Shown: positions 26,058 through 33,991 of the stretch, one piece after another | Layout: every line of letters starts with the position of its first letter | Numbering within the stretch: position 1 is the first letter of the stretch | DNA from: Arthrobacter silvisoli | GTDB taxonomy: Bacteria > Actinomycetota > Actinomycetes > Actinomycetales > Micrococcaceae | Assembly: GCF_003369445.1 (NCBI RefSeq) | Contig: NZ_QRCU01000029.1 | Location: 1-45,194, forward strand | Direction: 5' to 3' | DNA: 45,194 nt | Notes under the pieces: generated by a model | Told to the model about the DNA's origin: nothing | Seen by the model: the letters and a program-made list of their open reading frames with translations, nothing else | Database searches by the model: none | Translations under genes and position numbers: made by a program

Positions 26058-26670
26058 CGGGCTGCCGGCCGTACAGCTTGGGCAGGCCCTGATCGTCCTT
26101 GTGGCCGGCTGCAGCCTTGGGGTCCGGAACAGGGGACTGGCCGCGGGCCAGTCCGGAGCGCAGGTCGATGGCGGTGAACTTGGCTTCGAAGCTGTCGCCG
26201 CCGCTGCCGCTGAGGGCCGCGGAGATCGTCAGGACGACGTAGAGGGGGGCGAAGGACCAGCAAACGGCCCGCCAGCCGCCCAGCCAGGCCCCGGAGGTGG
26301 TGCCGTCGCTGATCCGCACGCCACGCATGCCGGACGCCGCATCGCCCAGTCCGCCGAAAGCCCCGCAGACCATGCCATAGCCGAAGAGCACCAGGAACCA
26401 GATCGCCGCCACGGCTCCGTAGAACGCGCCGGTGCTGGAGGCGAGCGTGTAGGAGAGCGGGCCCAGGGCGTAGTTCTGGACCATGCTGTTGAAGACCACG
26501 ATCAGGACCCCGGCCACCGCGATGACCGCCAGCGCGTCAAGGACCCTTCCCCAGAAGTGGGGCCAACCGGCCTTGCGCACGTAGTAGTTGCCGGTCTCGG
26601 TGTGGCGCCGGACGGGCAGGCCGTTGGCGGCGTCGACAAGGCCGGTGGACTGGGGGTGTTTGCTGCTCAT
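26044..26670 (-). CDS. RDD family membrane protein
   Basis: 208 aa. GRVLDALAVIAVAGVLIVVF near residue 41 starts the first of about four hydrophobic segments, with GMRGVRISDGTTSGAWLGGWRAVCW further on, as in RDD-family proteins. Members have been linked to ion transport, but the role is unclear. A cytoplasmic C-terminus contains GHKDDQGLPKLYG. The start at ATG 26670 fits the gap after the preceding gene; upstream codons of the open frame overlap that gene. Third gene of the WXG100 cassette. Confidence 0.85.
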   Translation of the reverse strand: MSSKHPQSTGLVDAANGLPVRRHTETGNYYVRKAGWPHFWGRVLDALAVIAVAGVLIVVFNSMVQNYALGPLSYTLASSTGAFYGAVAAIWFLVLFGYGMVCGAFGGLGDAASGMRGVRISDGTTSGAWLGGWRAVCWSFAPLYVVLTISAALSGSGGDSFEAKFTAIDLRSGLARGQSPVPDPKAAAGHKDDQGLPKLYGRQPDARP

Positions 26671-26704
26671 GAGGGACTTTCGGGACGTCGGTATGGTCGG
26701 TCGG

Positions 26705-27481
26705 CTAGGACAGGCCTGCGAGGCCGCCAAGAATCCCGGCCAGGGTCTCCCGGGACGTTTCACGCAGTTCCAGGGAGACGGAGCCGTCCTGGGTGGAAGG
26801 CGTCAGCAGGTGGACGGCGGCCGGGGCCGTGTAGACAGTGACGGTGGGGAAGTCCTCGGCGTCGGAGCCGAAAGCAACCACGTTGCTCGCCGCGCGGGCG
26901 TCGGCCAGCACAGTCGGTGCGTTCGCCTCGAATTCGGCCTCCGTGAAGGAAACGGCGTCGGTGTCGTGGGCAGCGGATCCTTCGGGGTCCACGAACCCTG
27001 CCAGCCGGTCGGCCAGCACGCCGCGGGAGACCACGGTGAAGCCGTGCAGGCCGCCGTCGTCCACTTCCTCCAGCAGCGCGCCCTCGGGGTGGACATAGGC
27101 GTAAAGCCAGCGCCGTCCGGTGGAGACCGTGCGCTCAATCGAGACGACGGTGTTTCCGCTGCGGCGCAGGGCAAGGGCGCCGGTGATGTCTTCGGTGGCG
27201 TGCAGCCGTGTCGGCTCGCTTTCGCCTTCGAAGATCACGGGGTAGACGAGCTCCTTGGCCAGCAGTCCGCGCAGGGCCACCGCGCACATGACATCCTTGC
27301 CGGCGTCCTGGGCCGTGAGCCACGGCAGGGCGACGATCTGCTCGCGCTGGACGCCGTCCAGGGCCACGACCTCTTCATCCGTGAGCGTGGGCAGGGCGAA
27401 GCCGTCATCGGACGCCTTGCCCAGGACAGCAGCCGCGCAGCGGACGTCGCGCTCGGTCCAATTGATCGTGTTTGCAGTCAT
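26705..27481 (-). CDS. Soluble protein of WXG100 locus, possibly EspG-like chaperone
   Basis: 258 aa, no signal peptide or membrane segment, acidic. The N-terminus has ALPTLTDEEVVALDGVQREQIVALPWLTAQDAGKD, then a beta-rich middle (RRWLYAYVHPEGALLEEVDDGGLHGFTVVS), then a helical end. Size, composition and position directly after a WXG100 protein recall EspG-type chaperones of type VII secretion, but I see no diagnostic motif, so this is inference. It shares an ATGA overlap with the WXG100 gene, whose 3' end supplies a GGAGGG ribosome-binding site. Confidence 0.7.
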   Translation of the reverse strand: MTANTINWTERDVRCAAAVLGKASDDGFALPTLTDEEVVALDGVQREQIVALPWLTAQDAGKDVMCAVALRGLLAKELVYPVIFEGESEPTRLHATEDITGALALRRSGNTVVSIERTVSTGRRWLYAYVHPEGALLEEVDDGGLHGFTVVSRGVLADRLAGFVDPEGSAAHDTDAVSFTEAEFEANAPTVLADARAASNVVAFGSDAEDFPTVTVYTAPAAVHLLTPSTQDGSVSLELRETSRETLAGILGGLAGLS

Positions 27482-28455
27482 CCGAAAATCCCTCCGACGA
27501 ACTTACCGACTGATTTGGCCGCGTTACTGACCCCGTCTGCAACCTTAGTGCCTACGTCCTTTGCGAATCCGGCCACCTCCTTGGCCCCGTCGGCGATGTA
27601 GCTGCCCGGGTTCCTGGCGAAGTTGCTGATTGAATCCCAGTTGTCCGCCACGAGGTTGCCCAGTGCCCAGGCGCCGGCGACGAGCCCGGCCCCGACCACG
27701 ATCGGCGCGCCGATCGGTCCCAGCATCGCCGCACCCCCGGCTGTCATCAGCATGATGCTGCCCACGCCGCCCACCACCGAGAGGCCGCCCGCCACGCGGT
27801 CTCCGGTGCCGCGCCAGCCGTCATGCTCGGGACTGATGATGTCGCTGATGCCGCCCACGATGTTCAGGGGAGCTGCCAGTGCCCCGGCCATGCGCAGGCC
27901 TTTGGAGAACTTGGTGGCGTCCTGGAAAGCCTGGCTGTAAGGGATGTTCGCCTTGAGGTCGGTGATGACATCCGTGATCTTGCCGCCGCTGCGCAGTGCA
28001 TCGAGAGCCTCGCGGAGTACGGTGCCGCCGGCCCGCCAGTTGGTGAGGACTTCCTTGGTCTTGGCGAACTCCTGCCACCCGAGCTTCCCCAGTTTGTACG
28101 CCTGCCACAGCTGGGCGCCCACTTCCTTGACGCCGGTGGCGGTGTCGTACACGTCCTTGATGACGCCCACCGAACTTTCGCCGCTCTTGTGGCTGGCGAA
28201 CTCCTGCTGGTTGGCGTGCTTCTTCAGTTCGCTCGCACCCGATCGCAGCATGGACGCGGCCTTGATGAGGCTCTGGCGGTGCCTGCCGTTCCAATCACTC
28301 TTGAACTGGGCGGCGTCCTGGCCCTTCCACGAGGTGTTGGAGTTGATGAGCTGCGTCAGTTGCGAGCCCTGCAGGGCGATCGTGTCTGCTGCCTTGCCCA
28401 TGACCCCGGCCAGCGACCGCAGCTGCGCGACGTCGGCGCCATAGAATCCCGCCAT
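27478..28455 (-). CDS. Long WXG100-type protein, putative type VII secretion substrate
   Basis: 325 aa. The N-terminal ~100 residues form the helical hairpin of WXG100 proteins, with the turn W43-K44-G45 and a second WNG at 55-57. A middle helical region (about 100-210) follows. Residues 215-265 are a glycine-rich hydrophobic stretch (VGGVGSIMLMTAGGAAMLGPIG) that could insert in a membrane. The C-terminus is amphipathic (AKSVGKFVGGIFG). Length and layout fit an effector rather than a 100-aa EsxA-type protein. It is the first gene of a four-gene unit; no EccC ATPase is nearby. Confidence 0.85.
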   Translation of the reverse strand: MAGFYGADVAQLRSLAGVMGKAADTIALQGSQLTQLINSNTSWKGQDAAQFKSDWNGRHRQSLIKAASMLRSGASELKKHANQQEFASHKSGESSVGVIKDVYDTATGVKEVGAQLWQAYKLGKLGWQEFAKTKEVLTNWRAGGTVLREALDALRSGGKITDVITDLKANIPYSQAFQDATKFSKGLRMAGALAAPLNIVGGISDIISPEHDGWRGTGDRVAGGLSVVGGVGSIMLMTAGGAAMLGPIGAPIVVGAGLVAGAWALGNLVADNWDSISNFARNPGSYIADGAKEVAGFAKDVGTKVADGVSNAAKSVGKFVGGIFG

Positions 28456-28550
28456 CCGGATTCCCCCGTTCTCCGTGGTTTGTCAGTTCCGACCCAGCCT
28501 ATGGACCGGCCTTCCGCCCCGTCGATGGGGATCCCTCCCCATGCGGACAG

Positions 28551-28609
28551 TGCTTAAACAAACGACGGCGGCAGGCCAGGTCCCATGGAACCCGGCCTGC
28601 CGCCGTCGT
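28551..28609 (-). terminator. Rho-independent terminator of ppa
   Basis: A perfect 16-bp stem (ACGACGGCGGCAGGCC, 28562-28577, pairing with 28594-28609) is followed on the minus strand by TTTGTTTAAGCAC. Its stem core is shared with the terminator at 11000-11054. Confidence 0.92.
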
Positions 28610-28625
28610 GCAAGTCAAACGGGCG

Positions 28626-29114
28626 TTAGTGGCCCTCTGCCTCGAAGCGCTTGATGGAGGCTTCCAGTTCGGCCTCGGCGGCCGCGCGGTCGGCCCAGCC
28701 TTCGGCCTTGACCCACTTGCCCGGCTCGAGGTCCTTGTAGCGGGTGAAGAAGTGCTCGATTTCCTTGATGAGGAATTCGCTGACGTCCGAAACTTCCTGG
28801 ATGTGGTCGAAGCGCGGGTCCGCGGGAACGCAGAGGACCTTGGCGTCTCCGCCGCCGTCGTCGGTCATGTTGAAGACGCCGATCGGGCGGGCCTCGACGA
28901 TCACGCCGGGGTGCAGGTCGAAGTCCTGCAGGAGCACCAGGGCGTCCAGCGGGTCGCCGTCCTCGCCCAGGGTGTTCTCGAAGAAACCGTAGTGGGTGGG
29001 GTACTGCATGGACGTGAACAGGATGCGGTCCAGGCGGACGCGGCCGGTCTCGTGGTCAACTTCGTACTTGACGCGCGATCCCTTCGGGATCTCGATGGTG
29101 ACGTCATGCTTCAT
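28626..29114 (-). CDS. ppa: Inorganic pyrophosphatase, family I
   Basis: 162 aa, typical bacterial length. It hydrolyses pyrophosphate released by biosynthesis. The signature [10 protein letters not shown] carries metal-binding aspartates, preceded by [18 protein letters not shown] and followed by ADPRFDHI. The ATG at 29114 has AAGGAG 6-7 nt upstream. It is monocistronic with its own strong terminator and divergent from dacB, a common actinobacterial arrangement. Confidence 0.97.
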   Translation of the reverse strand: MKHDVTIEIPKGSRVKYEVDHETGRVRLDRILFTSMQYPTHYGFFENTLGEDGDPLDALVLLQDFDLHPGVIVEARPIGVFNMTDDGGGDAKVLCVPADPRFDHIQEVSDVSEFLIKEIEHFFTRYKDLEPGKWVKAEGWADRAAAEAELEASIKRFEAEGH

Positions 29115-29250
29115 GGAATGCTCCTTGACGGTATTGGCGTGGGCGCGGCAAAAGAACGGCCGTCGCCGCCGACTACTATTGAGGATATAGCGAGAGGTCC
29201 AGGTTTCTTGAAACGGGGGACGTCCAGGAAGTCAAAGGACCACAAGCCAG

Positions 29251-30777
29251 ATGAAGGGCCAGAAGCAGGCTGCCGTGCCGGAACCCCAGTCGGATGACCA
29301 AAGTAAACCGGCAACCCACGGCCCGGAGAAACCCCGCGGCTCCCGCGCGATCAGTTCCCGTGCGATCAGCGCATTGCGGTCGCTGGGCCTCGCCGCAGCG
29401 ATTGCCGCGCTCGCCGTCCCGATGGTCCTCAACCTTGCCCCGGCCTTCATTGCGCCGCAGCACGCGCCTGCCGCCGGGCTTCCCCTGTGGCAACGCGCGC
29501 CGGAGCAGCTTTCCGCCTCCCGCGGCGTGGCACCGCTGGACCCTTCCGCGCCGCGTCCCCTGCCCGCCAGGCTCGCCGCGCAGCTGGACGCTGCCCTGAC
29601 GCCCGACGGCGGCGGCAACTTCACGGCGGTGGTCCAGGATGCGCTGAGCGGCGACGTCCTCTACGAGCGCGACGGCGGCAAGAACCAGGTGCCGGCGTCC
29701 AACATGAAGCTGCTCACCGCCGTCGCCGCCCTGCGTTCCCTCGGCCCCGAGACCCGTTTCAGCACCCAGGTCCTGGCCGGCCCGAAACCCGGCACGGTGG
29801 TGCTGCGCGGCGGCGGGGACGTGCTGCTGTCCGCGGGCCGTTCCGCGCCGGAGGAGGTCATGGGCCGGGCCGGGCTGCAGACCCTCGCCGCGGAAACCGT
29901 TGAGGCGCTGTCGAAAGAGGGCGTCACGGGTCCCGTTTCGGTGCAGCTGGACGACTCCCTGTTCACGGGCAAGGCGCTCAACCCTGCCTGGAGCCTGGAA
30001 GACGTCGACGCCGGCGAAACCGCGCCGCTGTTCCCGCTCGCGATGAACGGCGGCAGGGACACTCCCGCCGCAGTCGGCGGACCGCGGCCCGAAGACGCCG
30101 CGCTTGATGCGGCGCGGACTTTCACCACCAAGCTGAAATCGGCAGGTGCCGCTGCGGGCATCACTGTCCGGACCGCCGTCGTACGGGCCAAAGCGCCTGC
30201 CGACGCCGGGGTGCTGGCCGCCGTCGAATCCGCCACCGTCCGCCAGCAGGTGGATCTGATGCTGGAGACCTCCGATAACTACCTCGCCGAAGTGCTGGGC
30301 CGCATGGCCTCGTTCGCTACCGGCGGGCCCGCATCCAACGACGGCGCCACGGCGGCCGTGCGGACGCAGCTTGGCCAGCTGGGGATCGACACCGCCTCGA
30401 TGCGGCTCTCCGACGTGTCCGGACTGTCCTTGGCGAACCAGGTGACCACGCGGCAGTTCGCCGAGGTGGTCCGCGCGATCACCTCGGGACCGGACACCCG
30501 GCTCCGGGCCGCGCTCGCCGGATTCCCGGTGGCCGGCCTGACGGGAACCCTGGACGACCGCTACGTCGACGCCAGCACCGCCAGCGGGGCCGGCCTGGTG
30601 CGGGCCAAGACGGGCACGCTGAACTCCGTCCTCGCCCTGAGCGGCTATGTGGTGGACGCCGATGGCCGGCTCCTGGTGTTCTCTTTCATCGGCAACGGAC
30701 TTACCCCCGGCGCAGCAGGCAATAAGGTGGCGCTGGACCGGGCCGCGTCCGCACTGGCATCCTGTGGCTGCCGCTGA
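29251..30777 (+). CDS. dacB: D-alanyl-D-alanine carboxypeptidase/endopeptidase (PBP4 type)
   Basis: 508 aa. A hydrophobic segment at about 45-65 is a signal anchor, placing the enzyme outside the membrane. Penicillin-binding motifs: SNMK (S150-K153), SDN (341-343) and KTG (453-455). The S13 family trims peptidoglycan stem peptides and cross-links. AAAGGA lies upstream of the ATG at 29251. TACTAT (29174-29179) is a possible -10. It is followed by the metalloprotease, tilS and hpt on the same strand. Confidence 0.95.
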   Translation: MKGQKQAAVPEPQSDDQSKPATHGPEKPRGSRAISSRAISALRSLGLAAAIAALAVPMVLNLAPAFIAPQHAPAAGLPLWQRAPEQLSASRGVAPLDPSAPRPLPARLAAQLDAALTPDGGGNFTAVVQDALSGDVLYERDGGKNQVPASNMKLLTAVAALRSLGPETRFSTQVLAGPKPGTVVLRGGGDVLLSAGRSAPEEVMGRAGLQTLAAETVEALSKEGVTGPVSVQLDDSLFTGKALNPAWSLEDVDAGETAPLFPLAMNGGRDTPAAVGGPRPEDAALDAARTFTTKLKSAGAAAGITVRTAVVRAKAPADAGVLAAVESATVRQQVDLMLETSDNYLAEVLGRMASFATGGPASNDGATAAVRTQLGQLGIDTASMRLSDVSGLSLANQVTTRQFAEVVRAITSGPDTRLRAALAGFPVAGLTGTLDDRYVDASTASGAGLVRAKTGTLNSVLALSGYVVDADGRLLVFSFIGNGLTPGAAGNKVALDRAASALASCGCR

Positions 30778-30834
30778 ATCCAGGCCTCCGCGTGCAGCGA
30801 ACTTAAGGGACGGCTGTCAGGGGGCTGTGTTCGA

Positions 30835-31971
30835 ATGGGAAGCATGGAGTCCCAGCAGCATGCCAATCCAGCCGGCACCAACTCCCAGTCCCTGATCAAC
30901 TGGGAGCTCGCCGCGTCCACGGCGGCCCGGCTCGCCCCGCCGGGCCCGGCCATGAGCCCGTCGGAAATCGGCCGCGCGGTGAACAGCCTGCGCCGCAGCG
31001 CCGAAATCTCCGTGCCGTACGTCCACGAGATCACCGGCCTGGAAGCTGCCCGGGACCTTCACGACTCCCACGTCCTGGTGGTGGACCGGGCCTCCTGGTC
31101 CAAGGCAAACACCCAGAGCTTCGCCGTGATGCTCCAGCCAGCCCTGCAACAGATGCTTGACTCCCGCCGCGGCGTCACCCTGACCCCGGCAGCGGCGGCC
31201 ACCAGCGGTGCAATCACCGGAAGCCAGCTCGGCGCCGTCCTCGCCTTCCTGTCCAGCAAGGTCCTGGGCCAGTACGATCCCTTTGCCGCACTCGCCCCGG
31301 AGTCCAAGGCCCCTTCCGGCGGCCGCCTGCTCCTCGTGGCGCCGAACATAGTCTCCGTGGAACGCGAACTCAACGTCGACCCCGACGACTTCCGGCTCTG
31401 GGTCTGCCTGCACGAACAGACGCACCGGGTGCAGTTCGCCGCAGCGCCCTGGCTGCGCCACCACATGCTCGAGGAAATCGAGAAGCTGAGCAGCAACCTG
31501 CTGGGCAACGTCGACTCGCTCATGGAGCGTGCCAGCGCCGCCGCCCGGTCCCTGCGCGACCGCTCCGCCCCCGGGGACATCCCGCGCCGTGGAGCCATCC
31601 TCGACCTGCTGCAGAACCCCGAGGAGAAGGCGTCCCTCTCCCACCTCACGGCTGTCATGAGCCTGCTGGAGGGCCACGCCAATGTGGTGATGGACGCCGT
31701 CGATTCCTCCCTGGTTCCGTCAGTGAAGACCATCCGGCAGCGCTTCAACGCGCGCGGCAAGGACCGCGGCGTGATCGAGAAGTTCATCCGCAACCTGCTG
31801 GGCCTGGACGCCAAGATGCGCCAGTACAGCGACGGCGCCAAGTTCGTCCGTGCCGTGGTGGCCGTGGTGGGGATGGAGGGCCTCAACCGGGTCTGGGAGT
31901 CCGCCGAGCACCTGCCCACCGAAGAGGAAATCCACGACGCCAAGCTGTGGCTCGAGCGGATGGGGCTGTGA
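30835..31971 (+). CDS. Zinc-dependent metalloprotease, DUF2342/F420-associated family
   Basis: 378 aa. The zinc motif HEQTH (HExxH) lies in LWVCLHEQTHRVQFAAAPWL, with a later LLEGHANVVMD that may supply further ligands. This matches the actinobacterial family once annotated as coenzyme F420 biosynthesis-associated, whose peptidase role is presumed. It sits between dacB and tilS, a conserved order. The ATG at 30835 is listed; a second ATG lies nine bases on. The stop codon overlaps the tilS GTG. Confidence 0.93.
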   Translation: MGSMESQQHANPAGTNSQSLINWELAASTAARLAPPGPAMSPSEIGRAVNSLRRSAEISVPYVHEITGLEAARDLHDSHVLVVDRASWSKANTQSFAVMLQPALQQMLDSRRGVTLTPAAAATSGAITGSQLGAVLAFLSSKVLGQYDPFAALAPESKAPSGGRLLLVAPNIVSVERELNVDPDDFRLWVCLHEQTHRVQFAAAPWLRHHMLEEIEKLSSNLLGNVDSLMERASAAARSLRDRSAPGDIPRRGAILDLLQNPEEKASLSHLTAVMSLLEGHANVVMDAVDSSLVPSVKTIRQRFNARGKDRGVIEKFIRNLLGLDAKMRQYSDGAKFVRAVVAVVGMEGLNRVWESAEHLPTEEEIHDAKLWLERMGL

Positions 31972-33131
31972 GCGACGGGGCTGTGAACAACCGGCCCGCA
32001 AGTGATGGCCCGGACGGCAGGACCAGCGGCCGACGGCGGCCCGGCCGCCTCGCGCCGGTCGTCGGCAAGGCGCGCAACCATCTGCGGGACGCACTGGCGG
32101 CAGCCGGCTACCCGGAGCGGGTCCTCGTCGCTTGCAGCGGCGGCCCCGATTCCCTGGCGCTGGCCGCTGTGGCCGCGCATTTCGCCCGCCGCGGCACTGT
32201 GGACGGACACCCGGTGTCCGTGGCCGCCGTCGTCGTTGACCACCAGTTGCAGGAAGGGTCCGCAGGGGTTGCCGCGGAAACCGTCGCTGTCCTTCAGGAA
32301 CTGGGCCTTTCACCGGTCCAACTGCGCACCGTCGAGGTGGCCGCCACCGGCTTCGGGCCGGAGGCCGCTGCACGCGACGCCCGGCACGCCGCCCTCGAGG
32401 CCGCGGCCGATGAACTGGGCTGCGGCGCGATCCTGCTCGGCCACACCTTGGATGACCAGGCCGAACAGGTCCTCCTCGGCCTCGCCCGCGGTTCCGGGAC
32501 CCGGTCCCTGGCCGGGATGCGGCCCGCGCGCGGCAGGCTCCTGCGCCCGTTCCTGGGCCTGCGCCGTGAAGAAACCCTTGAAATCTGCGCCGTCGAAGGC
32601 CTGGATCCCTGGCACGATCCGCACAACACCGACCCCGCCTTCGCGCGCTCGCGGACCCGGGTGGACGTGATGCCCCTGCTGGAGGAGAAGCTCGGGCCCG
32701 GCGTCGCCGAATCCCTCGCGCGCACCGCAGCCATCCTGCAGCAGGACGCCGACTTCCTGGAGGAACTCGCCGCCGGGCGCTACGCCGGGCTCGTGCAGCG
32801 CACGGACGACGGCGTCTGGCTCCCCGAAGCCGCGGTCAGGGAACTGCCGCCGGCCCTCAGGTTCCGGGTGATCGCCAAGGCGGCGGCCGACGTCGGGGGC
32901 CAGCAACCCGGGTACGGGCGCCTCCAGGCGGCCGAGGCACTGCTACGGAGGCAGGGGTCCGCGGGGCCGGTCCAGCTGCCGGGCAATGTCAGCGTCTACC
33001 GGCTGTCGCTTGCCGGGCAGGCGGAGGAGAAACTGGCACTGGCGAAGCAGCCCGGGCAGCCTGACGTTCCCCGCGGAGGGGATGGCTGTGGGAAGCTAGT
33101 ATTCCGGCATCACAAAACGCCCCAGCACTAG
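31968..33131 (+). CDS. tilS: tRNA(Ile)-lysidine synthetase
   Basis: 387 aa. The PP-loop ATPase motif SGGPDS is at residues 57-62. It modifies C34 of the CAU-anticodon tRNA-Ile to lysidine so that it reads AUA. The core is followed by HTLDDQAEQVLLGLARGSG and LRPFLGLRREE. The GTG at 31968 overlaps the upstream TGA (GTGA), favouring coupled translation; the frame is open to a GTG at 31947 as well. The ~30-residue N-terminal Arg/Pro-rich extension is variable in the family. Confidence 0.94.
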   Translation: MSDGAVNNRPASDGPDGRTSGRRRPGRLAPVVGKARNHLRDALAAAGYPERVLVACSGGPDSLALAAVAAHFARRGTVDGHPVSVAAVVVDHQLQEGSAGVAAETVAVLQELGLSPVQLRTVEVAATGFGPEAAARDARHAALEAAADELGCGAILLGHTLDDQAEQVLLGLARGSGTRSLAGMRPARGRLLRPFLGLRREETLEICAVEGLDPWHDPHNTDPAFARSRTRVDVMPLLEEKLGPGVAESLARTAAILQQDADFLEELAAGRYAGLVQRTDDGVWLPEAAVRELPPALRFRVIAKAAADVGGQQPGYGRLQAAEALLRRQGSAGPVQLPGNVSVYRLSLAGQAEEKLALAKQPGQPDVPRGGDGCGKLVFRHHKTPQH

Positions 33132-33162
33132 CCGCAGACCCGCATCAACACAGGAGCCATTG

Positions 33163-33714
33163 GTGGATTCAACCGACGTCCAGGCAGACCTCAAACACGT
33201 TCTCTACACCAAAGAGCAGATCCAGCAGCGGATCACCGAACTCGCAGCACAGATCGACAAGGATTATGAGGGCCGCGAGCTCCTGATCGTGGGCGTCCTG
33301 AAGGGTGCCGTCATGGTCATGGCCGACCTCGCACGCGCCCTGCACAGCCACGTCAGCATGGACTGGATGGCCGTCTCCTCCTACGGCTCCGGCACCCAGT
33401 CCTCCGGAGTGGTCCGCATCCTCAAGGACCTCGACACCGACCTCATGGGCAAGGACGTGCTGATCGTCGAAGACATCATCGATTCCGGCCTGACCCTTTC
33501 CTGGCTCAAGACCAACCTGGAATCCCGCGGCACCTCCTCGGTGGAAATCTGCACCGCGTTCCGCAAGCCGGACGCCGCGAAGGTCGAGCTGGACGTGAAG
33601 TACGTCGGCTACGACCTGCCCAACGAATTCGTGGTTGGCTACGGCCTGGACTACGCCGAGAAGTACCGCAACCTGGAGTTCGTGGGCACCCTGGCCCCGC
33701 ACGTCTACGAGTAG
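33163..33714 (+). CDS. hpt: Hypoxanthine phosphoribosyltransferase
   Basis: 183 aa. It salvages hypoxanthine and guanine with PRPP. The PRPP-binding loop VLIVEDIIDSGLTL is clear, with SSYGSGTQSSG upstream and EFVVGYGLDYAEKYRNL at the C-terminus. The GTG at 33163 has AGGAG at ideal spacing; a TTG three bases earlier is too close. It ends at a strong terminator, so the following ftsH operon is separately transcribed. Confidence 0.97.
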   Translation: MDSTDVQADLKHVLYTKEQIQQRITELAAQIDKDYEGRELLIVGVLKGAVMVMADLARALHSHVSMDWMAVSSYGSGTQSSGVVRILKDLDTDLMGKDVLIVEDIIDSGLTLSWLKTNLESRGTSSVEICTAFRKPDAAKVELDVKYVGYDLPNEFVVGYGLDYAEKYRNLEFVGTLAPHVYE

Positions 33715-33741
33715 CGAGCACGTGCCGGGCATCCGGACAGC

Positions 33742-33782
33742 ATGAAGGCGGCTTCCCTCTCGGGAGGCCGCCTTCATTTATT
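33742..33782 (+). terminator. Rho-independent terminator of hpt
   Basis: A 16-bp stem (33742-33757 with 33762-33777, one G-T pair), a 4-nt loop, and TTATT. The palindrome is ATGAAGGCGGC...GCCGCCTTCAT. Confidence 0.93.
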
Positions 33783-33908
33783 CAAGCCTTTGTTCCAGCC
33801 CTGACGCCCGGAGACACCGGTCTCCGGCTGGGTGGTCCATCCGTGATGTACGCCGAGAGGGAACTTTTCCCAGGAGCTATGCGTGAATTACTCGGAACGG
33901 TGTAAACC

Positions 33909-33914
33909 TAGAAT
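33909..33914 (+). promoter_or_regulatory. Candidate -10 element for ftsH-fol operon
   Basis: TAGAAT is a good actinobacterial -10 about 78 nt upstream of the ftsH ATG. No confident -35 at 17 nt spacing. The leader in between has no clear structure. Confidence 0.4.
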
Positions 33915-33991
33915 TGTCGCAGCACCGCACGCGCATAGAACGCTGCGCCGTACAGCACTACCAGGAGGGACGGGGCCTGGCCCCGGAATAG

